Assembly: GCA_031394045.1 (NCBI GenBank)
Contig: JANMWN010000145.1
Span: forward strand, 1 to 16,938
DNA from: JANYIP01 sp031394045
GTDB taxonomy: Bacteria > Actinomycetota > Actinomycetes > Prado026
Direction: 5' to 3'
Length of the DNA stretch: 16,938 bases
The translations under genes were made by a program, and so were the position numbers. Below, piece after piece: positions 1 through 6,559 of the stretch; position 1 is the first letter of the stretch; every line of letters begins with the position of its first letter. Below the pieces are notes generated by a model. That model saw only the letters and a list, made by a program, of their open reading frames with translations, was not told the DNA's origin and made no database searches.

Positions 1-8
1 CGCCGGGG

Positions 9-660
9 GTGACCACTGACGCCCGGGTGGCCGGTCGAGCTGACCGAGGGCGAGATCGGGCTGCGGCCGATCCGGCAGCGCGACCGGTCCGACTGGCGGT
101 CCGTACGTGCGCGCAACGTCCAGTGGCTGCGGCCGTGGGACGCGACCTCTCCCGCCGGGGCTGGCGAGATCCCGCCGACGTTCGGTCACATGGTGCGGGT
201 GCTCACCTCCGAGGCACGGGCCGGGCACCTGATGCCGTTCATCGTCACGCACCGCGGGCACCTGGTCGGGCAGGTCACTGTCGGCGGCATCACCTGGGGG
301 TCGCTGCGGTCCGCGCACATCGGCTACTGGGTGGACCGTGCTGTCGCGGGCCGCGGGGTGATCCCGACCGCCGTCGCGATGGCCGCCGACCACGTGTTCT
401 CGATCGGGCTGCACCGGGTCGAGATCAACATCCGGCCCGAGAACGCGGCCTCGCTGCGCGTGGTCGAGAAGCTCGGGTTCCGGCCCGAGGGGCTGCGGCC
501 GCGGTTCCTGCACATCGACGGCGACTGGCGCGACCACCTGTGCTTCGCGCTGACAGCCGAGGAGGTCGGCGACGGCGTGCTGGCGCGCTGGCGCCGTACC
601 CGTGCTGCGGTGGCGCCTGGTCGCGACCCCGCCCCCTTCCGCGACGATCTTGAGAGATAA
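9..660 (+). CDS. rimJ: RimJ-like GNAT N-acetyltransferase (apparent frameshift near its start)
   Basis: A GNAT-family acetyltransferase that would transfer acetyl from acetyl-CoA to an alpha-amino group, in RimJ ribosomal protein S5. The readable frame ends with TAA at 658-660 and shows WPVEL, GLRPIRQRD, RNVQWLRPW, IGYWVDRAVAGRGV (acetyl-CoA loop), VEINIRPEN and SLRVVEKLGF, all typical of RimJ/RimL proteins. That frame has no ATG, GTG or TTG before codon 190, which would remove the first strands of the fold. GTG at 9 gives VTTDAR and overlaps a TGA at 10-12 (GTGA), a normal operon junction, but it lies in another frame; removing one G around 25-29 would join it to WPVEL. A CTG start at 16 is the alternative. 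The gene lies before sepX, as in mycobacteria (Rv0995-Rv0996). Family is clear; start and integrity are uncertain. Confidence 0.8.
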
Positions 661-704
661 CTGTTCCGTACGGCGTGTCGCGCAGTGATCTCTCAAGATC
701 GTCG
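642..704. repeat. 22-bp near-perfect inverted repeat overlapping the rimJ stop codon
   Basis: The left arm at 642-663 pairs with the right arm at 683-704 in 21 of 22 positions (only 659/687 fails), around a 19-base spacer that itself contains the palindrome CCGTACGG at 666-673. The rimJ TAA (658-660) lies inside the left arm. No U-run follows. It may be a terminator-type hairpin, a recognition site or a small palindromic repeat element. A second, weaker hairpin at 675-720 shares the right arm and cannot form at the same time. Confidence 0.85.
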
Positions 705-720
705 GGAGATACCGCGACAC
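675..720 (+). promoter_or_regulatory. Alternative hairpin in the rimJ-sepX gap
   Basis: GTGTCGCG (675-682) is the exact reverse complement of CGCGACAC (713-720). Inside it, 688-694 pairs with 704-710 with one G-U pair. This structure uses bases 683-704 of the larger 642-704 hairpin, so the two are mutually exclusive. The arrangement resembles an attenuator, but the sequence alone does not show regulation. Confidence 0.4.
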
Positions 721-734
721 ACCGCGCACAATGC

Positions 735-763
735 GTGAGCAGAGTGCTTGGGCGCCTTAGCGT
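735..763 (+). promoter_or_regulatory. Possible sepX promoter
   Basis: TAGCGT at 758-763 fits the actinobacterial TANNNT -10 box. GTGAGC at 735-740 lies 17 bases upstream as a weak -35. Transcription would begin at about 770-772, at or next to the sepX GTG (772). This would explain the poor Shine-Dalgarno sequence there. Prediction only. Confidence 0.35.
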
Positions 764-771
764 TTCGAGTC

Positions 772-1710
772 GTGAACACCAGCGGTCTCATCTACGCGGC
801 GATCGTCGTGCTGTGGGCCGTGGTACTCGTGCCGATGTGGTTGCGCAGGCACGACGAGGTGACCGAGTCACGCTCGGTCGACCGCTTCCAGGGCGCGATG
901 CGTACGCTCTCCCGCCGCGGCGCCGAAGGGCTCAGCTCGGTCGGTGACCGCCGCGAAGTGATCGTCCCGCGCCGCGAAGCCACCAAGACCGTCCCTGACG
1001 GAGCGATCGAGCCGCCGAGCCCCGCCTCGCTCGCCGCGGCCCGCCGCCGGCTCGTCGGCCTGGTGCTGATCGGGCTGACTGTTCTCGTCGTCGGCCTCGG
1101 CCTGATGGGCGTGCTGCCGCTGTGGGCCTCGCTGGTCCCGGTGCTGCTGCTCGTGCTCTTCGTCGTCCGCGCCAGGGCCAGTGCCCGCGCCGTACGCGAC
1201 CGTGAGCTGGCGCTGCGCCGATCGCGCGCTGCCCAGTCGCGCCGGCTCCGCCACGAGCAGGCCGCCCGCACGATGAGCCGGCCGGCCGCCGCGGCCGAGG
1301 CCGCTCGCCAGGCTGCCGCAGCCAGCGCCCGCCGGGCCGAGCGGGCCGCGATCGAGGCCGCCGAGGACGAGCGCCGTCGCGACGCGGCCGCTCGCGCGGG
1401 CGCCGCCGCCGACGCGGCCTGCGCGCTCGCCGACCCCGAGTTCTACGACGCGGTGGCCGAGCGGGCCTGGGAGCCGGTACCCGTACCCCTGCCGACGTAC
1501 GTGTCCGCGCCCAAGGCCCCGCGCTCGGTACGCATCATCGATCTGTCCGTCCCCGGCGCCTGGACCTCAGGCCGGCTGGCGGACGGTGCGATTGACGAGC
1601 ACGAGGAGCACTCGGCCGACGACGCGGCTGCCGAGCAGGCTGCCAGCGGGCGCGACCCCATCGTCACCGGCGAGGTCCTCGTCGAGCGCCGTCGCGCCGT
1701 CGGCGACTGA
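772..1710 (+). CDS. sepX: SepX/GlpR-type membrane cell-division protein
   Basis: Actinobacterial divisome membrane protein (SepX in Streptomyces; GlpR in Corynebacterium, the membrane receptor of the gephyrin-like Glp). From GTG 772 it is 312 residues. Visible parts: an N-terminal membrane segment at about 6-24 (LIYAAIVVLWAVVLVPMWL) followed by RRHDE; a hydrophobic hairpin at about 94-134 that could be two more segments; an Ala/Arg/Glu-rich probable coiled coil at about 136-225; and the conserved C-terminal motif WEPVPVPLPTYV from W233. An upstream TTG at 748 is in frame, but homologues begin with a short SGLIYA-type N-terminus, so GTG 772 is preferred. Its position after rimJ, in the Glp/MoeA neighbourhood, matches M. 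tuberculosis Rv0996. Family assignment is strong; the role in division is inferred from studied homologues. Confidence 0.85.
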   Translation: MNTSGLIYAAIVVLWAVVLVPMWLRRHDEVTESRSVDRFQGAMRTLSRRGAEGLSSVGDRREVIVPRREATKTVPDGAIEPPSPASLAAARRRLVGLVLIGLTVLVVGLGLMGVLPLWASLVPVLLLVLFVVRARASARAVRDRELALRRSRAAQSRRLRHEQAARTMSRPAAAAEAARQAAAASARRAERAAIEAAEDERRRDAAARAGAAADAACALADPEFYDAVAERAWEPVPVPLPTYVSAPKAPRSVRIIDLSVPGAWTSGRLADGAIDEHEEHSADDAAAEQAASGRDPIVTGEVLVERRRAVGD

Positions 1711-1760
1711 CCCGCACCCGCACCGACGGTCTGCCGTTCGGCCCCGGCCGCCGTCCTTGG

Positions 1761-1766
1761 TATCGT
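1761..1766 (+). promoter_or_regulatory. Putative -10 box for tRNA-Ala
   Basis: TATCGT fits TANNNT and ends 12 bases before the mature tRNA 5' end, giving a short precursor leader. No convincing -35 is visible. Confidence 0.4.
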
Positions 1767-1778
1767 TCCGTCTCGTCT

Positions 1779-1855
1779 GGGGCTGTGGCGCAGCCTGGTA
1801 GCGCACCTCGTTCGCATCGAGGGGGCCAGGGGTTCGAATCCCCTCAGCTCCACCA
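1779..1855 (+). tRNA. tRNA-Ala (anticodon CGC), CCA encoded
   Basis: The full cloverleaf can be traced. The acceptor GGGGCTG (1779-1785) pairs with CAGCTCC, including the G3-U70 wobble that is the alanine identity element. The D-stem is GCGC/GCGC. The anticodon stem is CCTCG/CGAGG with loop TTCGCAT, so the anticodon is CGC, reading GCG. The T-stem is AGGGG/CCCCT with loop TTCGAAT. Discriminator A is at 1852 and CCA is encoded at 1853-1855. The gene sits directly before an island carrying a GGDEF gene. Confidence 0.97.
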
Positions 1856-1921
1856 TGGCGGTCTTACTAGAACTGTCGCCCGCGAGGGCGGTGGCTAGCA
1901 AGCCCGCCTGGTACCCAGCCC

Positions 1922-1947
1922 GACCGGCGCTCAAACGAGCGCCGGTC
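1922..1947 (+). terminator. Terminator hairpin after tRNA-Ala
   Basis: A perfect 11-bp GC-rich stem (1922-1932 with 1937-1947) closes a four-base AAAC loop. There is no U-run, as is common in actinobacteria. It lies 67 bases after the tRNA and would end its transcript. The remaining bases between the tRNA and the GGDEF gene (1856-2061) hold no other gene I can support; a small stem (CGCCC/GGGCG, 1877-1890) is also present. Confidence 0.7.
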
Positions 1948-2061
1948 TGGCGTTGCGCGGGCCGGGCCCGGTCGTAGACCGGTCGGCGTCGGGGGTAGAG
2001 CAGTTCGTCGAACGGGGGCCTCAGCCAAGGGCAAGCCGGACGACGGCCTCAGGCAGCGTCG

Positions 2062-3558
2062 GTGACGATCTTCAAGCCGGTCGATCTGGGTGTCGATACT
2101 CGTTTGGTGAGTGCACCCCTGTTGTCTCGGCTCAGCGCTGCCGGCTTGCTGGCGTCGCTGGCCCTGGTGACGCGCGCCCGCCGAAGCGACGCTGGCGGGA
2201 GGGGCGCGGCCGACGAGCCCGGCTTTGGCGTCAGCTTTCGGGGGCTCGTGGAGGACTGCCCGTCGGTGCTCTACGTGCAGACGTATGACCGCTCGCGGTT
2301 TGAGTACATCAGCCCGCAGCTCGACCGGCTTCTCGGGTCGATGGGGGCGGACCGGCAGCCGAGCCTGCAGGCCTGGATGGCGCACATCCACAGTCATGAC
2401 AGAGCGCGCGTCCAGGCCTGCTTCGCGGCGGCCGCAGCGGACGGCGTGGCCACCGAGATCGAGTATCGCGTGGTTCCCGGCTCTGGTGCCGAACCAATCT
2501 GGGTGCGCGACAAGGCCCACCTGGTCAACGACCTCGACCGACCGACCCGGTACTGGCACGGGGTGATCTCGGACATCACCGCGGAGCGAGAGACCCAACG
2601 GCAGCTAGCGCAGACGGAACAGCGATTCCGGGCCATCATCGAGCACAGTCCCGTGGGCTTCTACACGCAAGAGTTTGACGCGGAGAGTCCGGGTGTCTCC
2701 CGCACGACCTACGTCTCGCCGACCCACGCCGAGCAGCTGGGCTTCGACCCGGAGGCCATCCTCGCGAACCCGACGATGTGGCTGGATCAGGTGCACCCGG
2801 ACGATCTCTTGCGAGTCATCGAAGAAGACATCGCGACGAACACCGGCTCGTTCAAGGAGTTCACGACCGACTACCGGATGCTTCGACCAGATGGCCAGGT
2901 GGTGTGGATGCGCGACTCCGCACAGCTGGTGGACATCGAAGGGGTGAAGCCTTACTGGCAGGGGTTCCTGCTCGACATCACGCGTCAGAAGACGTTGGAG
3001 CAAGAGCTGGACTTCTTGGCGTCCCATGACGGGTTGACCCGCCTGCCCAACCGCCGCTACTTCGACGAGGCGCTGCGGCTGGCGTTGGCACGGGCCGAGC
3101 GCAGCGGGCTCGGAGTGGTCGCGCTCTTTGTTGATCTCGATGGCTTCAAGCAGGTGAACGACCTGCTGGGCCATGCCGCAGGTGATCGGGTGCTTGAGAT
3201 GGTTGCCACCCGCCTTCGAGCCACGCTCCGCTCAGCCGACCTCGTGGCCCGCCAAGGGGGCGACGAGTTTCTGGTCCTGGCCGCTGACATCGCGGGGACC
3301 CCGTCGGGGGAGGACTCCACGCGTGTCGCCAAGAAACTACGCGACAGGATTGCCTTGGCCCTGAATGACGACATGACGGTGGATGGAACTCTGGTCCGCG
3401 TCGGAGCCAGCGTTGGGGTGGCGATCTACCCACGCGACGCGGACGACGCCGACCGGCTGCTCGCGCACGCAGATGCGGCGATGTACCGCGCCAAGGACAC
3501 CAGTGCCTCGTCGCCAGCCCGCACCCGGCTGGGCCCGGGGCCCGAGGCGCGGATGTAG
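2062..3558 (+). CDS. PAS-PAS-GGDEF diguanylate cyclase
   Basis: Predicted to make cyclic di-GMP from two GTP. From GTG 2062 the protein is 498 residues. There are two PAS/PAC modules, about 55-180 and 184-312; the second ends in a PYWQGFLLDITRQ-type PAC. A GGDEF domain follows (about 316-480) with HDGLTRLPNRRYF, FVDLDGFKQVND and an intact GGDEF signature at 399-403. RSAD at 390-393 lies exactly five residues before it and matches the RxxD inhibitory I-site, so product inhibition is expected. There is no EAL or HD-GYP domain. GTG 2107 is an alternative start; neither has a good ribosome-binding site. A short hydrophobic stretch (about 20-37) is too weak to call a membrane anchor. Codons such as TTT, CAA and AAA are more frequent here than in neighbours, and the gene stands alone between two terminators, suggesting an accessory insertion. 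Confidence 0.9.
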   Translation: MTIFKPVDLGVDTRLVSAPLLSRLSAAGLLASLALVTRARRSDAGGRGAADEPGFGVSFRGLVEDCPSVLYVQTYDRSRFEYISPQLDRLLGSMGADRQPSLQAWMAHIHSHDRARVQACFAAAAADGVATEIEYRVVPGSGAEPIWVRDKAHLVNDLDRPTRYWHGVISDITAERETQRQLAQTEQRFRAIIEHSPVGFYTQEFDAESPGVSRTTYVSPTHAEQLGFDPEAILANPTMWLDQVHPDDLLRVIEEDIATNTGSFKEFTTDYRMLRPDGQVVWMRDSAQLVDIEGVKPYWQGFLLDITRQKTLEQELDFLASHDGLTRLPNRRYFDEALRLALARAERSGLGVVALFVDLDGFKQVNDLLGHAAGDRVLEMVATRLRATLRSADLVARQGGDEFLVLAADIAGTPSGEDSTRVAKKLRDRIALALNDDMTVDGTLVRVGASVGVAIYPRDADDADRLLAHADAAMYRAKDTSASSPARTRLGPGPEARM

Positions 3559-3594
3559 CTGACTGCGCCACGCTCCGGCTCGACACGACGAGCG

Positions 3595-3685
3595 AGGGGT
3601 GGGGACTTTTACTTGGCCACCAGCGGAGACACTTCATGGCCACGGACAGTCTTGTGGAGGAGTTTTTGAGGCCGACGGCCCATCG
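3595..3685. mobile_element. Probable remnant of an IS21-family end
   Basis: After the GGDEF stop come three degenerate tandem units of about 25 bp: one starting GTGGGGACTTTTACTTGGCC (about 3600-3619), one GCGGAGACACTTCATGGCC (about 3625-3643) and one GTGGAGGAGTTTTTGAGGCC (about 3654-3673). From memory, repeated units of the form GGGGACTTTT..TGGCC are typical of IS21-family termini and of the non-coding stretch beside istB. No transposase gene remains. The rest of 3559-3817 has no credible gene; it includes the dyad GTCACCAGTGGTGAC at 3689-3703. Confidence 0.5.
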
Positions 3686-3817
3686 GTAGTCACCAGTGGT
3701 GACGGTCCCAGCGGTCGTGACTCGCCTGACCCGTTTGGTGTCGTGCCGGAATCTGTCTGTCAGACCCCGGGCCGTGGCCAGTGCGGCCGTGAGCTCCACC
3801 ACAAGAAGTGAGACGTC

Positions 3818-3850
3818 GAACCCTGGTCCTCGTCAGGAGGGCCGGGGTTC
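3818..3850. terminator. Bidirectional terminator hairpin downstream of pmt
   Basis: A 14-bp stem (3818-3831 with 3837-3850, two G-T wobbles) closes a five-base loop. It lies seven bases beyond the pmt stop on the minus strand and also closes the GGDEF island from the plus side. There is no T-run. Confidence 0.65.
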
Positions 3851-3856
3851 AACCGC

Positions 3857-5551
3857 TCAGATCCAGCCGCGGAACCACAGGCGGCGGGCCCAGTCGGGCT
3901 GGGCGAGCACCGTGCCGACGAGCACCGGCCAGATCCACGCGGTGTTGGCGACGACGAGCAGCAGGTAGCCGCCGGAGGAGGCCGCTCCCCACGTACGCCG
4001 GGTGGGCGACGCGTCTCTGGTGCCGATGATCGCGCCGATCGCGAAGGTCAGCGCCATCACCATGAACGGGGCGACCGCGACCGCGTAGAAGGTGAAGATG
4101 GTGCGGTCGCGGAAAAGGATGACCCAGGGCAGCCAGCCGGCGGCGACCGAGCCCAGCACCGCGCCGGCCCGCCAGTCGCGCGCACCGATCCACCGCCAGA
4201 TCAGCCACAAGAGGGCAGCGGAAGCCGCCCACCACAGCATTGGCGTACCGAGCGAGGTGACCTCGCGGGTGCACGAGGAGGCCGGGCAGCCCTGCTCGCC
4301 AGGCTTGAGCTGGATCGACCAGAACGCGGTGGGCCGCACCTGCAGCAGCCATCCGATCGCCTTGGCGGCATAGGGGTGCGGCGAGTCCAGGTGGGTGTGG
4401 AAGTGCCACATCTGCGCGTGGTAGTCGAGCATCGCGCGCACGTTGTCGGGGAACCAGCCGAAGCCGCGGCGCCCGAGGTACCAGCCCCGCTTCTGGTGCG
4501 AGAACGTGAGGAGCCAGGGGATCCAGGTCAGGCAGTAGACGACGAGGGCGACAGGTACCAGCGAGAGGAACCCGGTCCACGCGTCGCGCCGGAGCGTGGC
4601 GACGTAAGGCGCCTTGATGCCGGCGGCCCTGCGGGCGCCCAGGTCCCACAGCACGGTCATGGCGCCGTACGCGACGATGAAGTAGAGCCCGCTCCACTTG
4701 ACGCCGCAGGCCAGGCCGAGCAGCACCCCGGCCAGCAGCCGCCACGGCCGCAGCCCCATCGCCGGGCCCCGGTCGTCCGCGTCGATGGGATGGTCGGACG
4801 GCGCAGAGCTCTCCGGGCCGTCGCGGGCAGCCTGCTCGTCCAGCCACGCGACCATCCGGGCCCGCATGTGGTCGCGGTCGACGAGCAGGCAGCCGAAGGC
4901 TGCGAGCAGGAAGAACGCGAGCACCCCGTCGAGCAGCGCGCTCCGCGACAGCACGATGGACAGCCCGTCGAGCGCCAGCAGCAGCCCGGCGACGCAGCCC
5001 AGCAGGGTCGAGCGCGTCATCCGCCGCACGATCCGCGCCAGCATCAGCACGACGAGGGTGCCGACGACCGCGGGCATGAACCGCCAGCCGAACGGGGTCG
5101 CGCCGAAGATCCACTCGCCGAACCCGATGACCCACTTGCCGACCGGCGGATGGACGATGAACGACGCCTGGCCGGTGAAGACCTTGGTGTTGCCGGCCAG
5201 GATCAGGTCGTTGGCGTTGGCGACGCTCTCCTGCTCGTAGCCGAACCGGATCAGTGAGAGCGCATCCTTGGCGTAGTACGTCTCGTCGAACGAGAACACG
5301 TGCGGCGAGCCGAGGCCGGTGAACCGAAGCACTGCCGCCATCGCGGTGACCAGCAGCGGTCCGCCCCAGTTCCAGCGCCCGTCGTCCGGCATTGGCGGCG
5401 CCAGCCGCTCGCGGACAGGGAGCCGGTCCTGCCGCCGGCCGCCGCGATGCCGACCGGCTCCACCGGGGCCGCCGACAGCACCCGACTCCCCTGGGGCAGC
5501 CTGGACCTCTTCGTCGGCCGGCGCGATGGTCCCGGTCACCGAGTCGGTCAC
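3857..5551 (-). CDS. pmt: GT39 dolichyl(polyprenyl)-phosphate-mannose protein mannosyltransferase
   Basis: Integral membrane glycosyltransferase of the PMT/GT39 family. In mycobacteria (Rv1002c) and Streptomyces it transfers mannose from polyprenyl-phosphate-mannose to Ser/Thr of secreted proteins. From GTG 5551 it has 564 residues. A cytoplasmic Gly/Arg-rich tail (about 1-60) leads to the first membrane segment (about 63-80). Next comes the extracytoplasmic FSFDETYYAKD motif with the catalytic Asp-Glu pair at 89-90, then HPPVGKW at 134-140 and many further hydrophobic segments up to the C-terminal WFRGWI. Longer readings to 5668 run into rsmI and lack family support. The start GTG lies exactly six bases after a TACGAT box, suggesting a leaderless transcript. 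It is divergent from rsmI with 62 bp between, the same pair as Rv1002c/Rv1003. Confidence 0.92.
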   Translation of the reverse strand: MTDSVTGTIAPADEEVQAAPGESGAVGGPGGAGRHRGGRRQDRLPVRERLAPPMPDDGRWNWGGPLLVTAMAAVLRFTGLGSPHVFSFDETYYAKDALSLIRFGYEQESVANANDLILAGNTKVFTGQASFIVHPPVGKWVIGFGEWIFGATPFGWRFMPAVVGTLVVLMLARIVRRMTRSTLLGCVAGLLLALDGLSIVLSRSALLDGVLAFFLLAAFGCLLVDRDHMRARMVAWLDEQAARDGPESSAPSDHPIDADDRGPAMGLRPWRLLAGVLLGLACGVKWSGLYFIVAYGAMTVLWDLGARRAAGIKAPYVATLRRDAWTGFLSLVPVALVVYCLTWIPWLLTFSHQKRGWYLGRRGFGWFPDNVRAMLDYHAQMWHFHTHLDSPHPYAAKAIGWLLQVRPTAFWSIQLKPGEQGCPASSCTREVTSLGTPMLWWAASAALLWLIWRWIGARDWRAGAVLGSVAAGWLPWVILFRDRTIFTFYAVAVAPFMVMALTFAIGAIIGTRDASPTRRTWGAASSGGYLLLVVANTAWIWPVLVGTVLAQPDWARRLWFRGWI

Positions 5552-5563
5552 CCCGTCATCGTA
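5552..5563 (-). promoter_or_regulatory. Leaderless-type -10 box for pmt
   Basis: On the minus strand TACGAT (5563-5558) is followed by six bases and then the GTG start at 5551. This puts +1 on the start codon. No Shine-Dalgarno sequence and no clear -35 are seen. Confidence 0.5.
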
Positions 5564-5613
5564 CGTACCGGCCACCCCGGGGCCCGGTAGCGCTCGCCTG
5601 CGAGGATGCGCGG

Positions 5614-6465
5614 GTGAGTGGCCTGCTCGTCCTCGCGGGGACCCCGATCGGCGACACCGGTGACGCACCGGCCCGGCTGGCCACCGAGCTGCTCGCCGCT
5701 GACCTGGTCGCCGCCGAGGACACCCGTCGGCTCCGCCGCCTGACCACTGCTCTGGGCGTCACGGTCCCCGGTCGGGTCGTGTCGTACCACGAGCACAACG
5801 AGGCGGCGCGTACGCCGGACCTGGTCGAGGCGCTCCTCGGCGGGGCCCGCGTCCTGCTCGTGACGGACGCCGGGATGCCGTCGGTCTCGGACCCTGGCTA
5901 CCGGCTGGTCCGCGCTGCGGTGGACGCGGGGGTACGCGTGACGGCGGTGCCCGGCCCCAGTGCGGTGCTGACCGCCCTCGCCGTCTCGGGGCTGCCGGTC
6001 GACCGGTTCTGCTTCGAGGGGTTCCTGCCGCGCAAGGCGGGGGAGCGGGCGGCCCGGCTGGCGGCGGTGGCCGACGACCAGCGGACGCTGGTGTTCTTCG
6101 AGGCCCCGCACCGGCTCGCGATCACCCTGGCCGCGATGGCCACCGCCTTCGGCCCGACCCGGGAGGCGGCCGTCTGCCGCGAGCTGACCAAGACGTACGA
6201 GGAGATCAGGCGTGGGCCCCTCGCCGAGCTGGTCGCGTGGGCCGAGCCCGGCGTACGCGGCGAGATCACGGTCGTCGTCGGTGGCGCACCTGCTCCCGGG
6301 ACCGGGCCGGACGGGCCGCCGGCGCCGACCGAGCTGGCGGACCGGGTGGCCCGGCGCGAGGAGGCCGGCGAGACCCGCAAGGAGGCGATCACCGCGGTCG
6401 CCGCGGCCGCCGGACTGCCCAAACGCACGGTCTTCGACGCCGTGGTCGCGGCCCGCCCCCGCTGA
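5614..6465 (+). CDS. rsmI: 16S rRNA (cytidine1402-2'-O)-methyltransferase RsmI
   Basis: Methylates the 2'-O of C1402 in the ribosomal decoding centre using S-adenosylmethionine. It has 283 residues, normal for the family. Motifs: LAGTPIGDTGD at the N-terminus, AEDTR at 34-38, YHEHNE, TDAGMPSVSDPG from 84, VPGPSA, GFLPRK, FFEAPHR and ELTKTYEE, which together define the tetrapyrrole-methylase fold of RsmI. The C-terminal RKEAITAVAAAAGLPKRTVFDAV matches the small helical RsmI domain. GTG 5614 is chosen because GAGGA (5602-5606) sits seven bases upstream and family alignment begins there; the frame is open further upstream but overlaps pmt. Divergent from pmt; metG follows after 94 bp with its own promoter signal. 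Confidence 0.94.
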   Translation: MSGLLVLAGTPIGDTGDAPARLATELLAADLVAAEDTRRLRRLTTALGVTVPGRVVSYHEHNEAARTPDLVEALLGGARVLLVTDAGMPSVSDPGYRLVRAAVDAGVRVTAVPGPSAVLTALAVSGLPVDRFCFEGFLPRKAGERAARLAAVADDQRTLVFFEAPHRLAITLAAMATAFGPTREAAVCRELTKTYEEIRRGPLAELVAWAEPGVRGEITVVVGGAPAPGTGPDGPPAPTELADRVARREEAGETRKEAITAVAAAAGLPKRTVFDAVVAARPR

Positions 6466-6547
6466 CCCCCGCTCCACTCGACGTCTCGTTTGATCTACCA
6501 CCTACAACCGTCGACCTTGTCCGCAAAATCGGCTTCGCGCGCGTCGC

Positions 6548-6559
6548 TAAGGTTGGCGC
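6548..6559 (+). promoter_or_regulatory. Leaderless-type -10 box for metG
   Basis: TAAGGT (6548-6553) plus six bases leads directly to the metG ATG at 6560, which would be the +1 base. No ribosome-binding site precedes the ATG. No T-box-like leader is present in the 94-bp gap. Confidence 0.6.

Noticed and set aside
3841..3864. A segment resembling the tRNA-Ala T-arm (GGGGTTCAACC..CTCAG) at the pmt 3' end, considered as an attachment site.
   Set aside because: The match needs a gap and several mismatches, and the bases are already explained by the terminator stem and the pmt stop codon.
3849..5257. Long frames on both strands across pmt (minus 428 codons, plus 293 codons).
   Set aside because: Only the 3857-5551 minus frame carries the GT39 motifs and membrane segments; the others are compositional shadows.
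6466..6559. A possible T-box or other riboswitch before metG.
   Set aside because: The gap is only 94 bp, has no T-box sequence or specifier hairpin, and the predicted transcript starts at the ATG.
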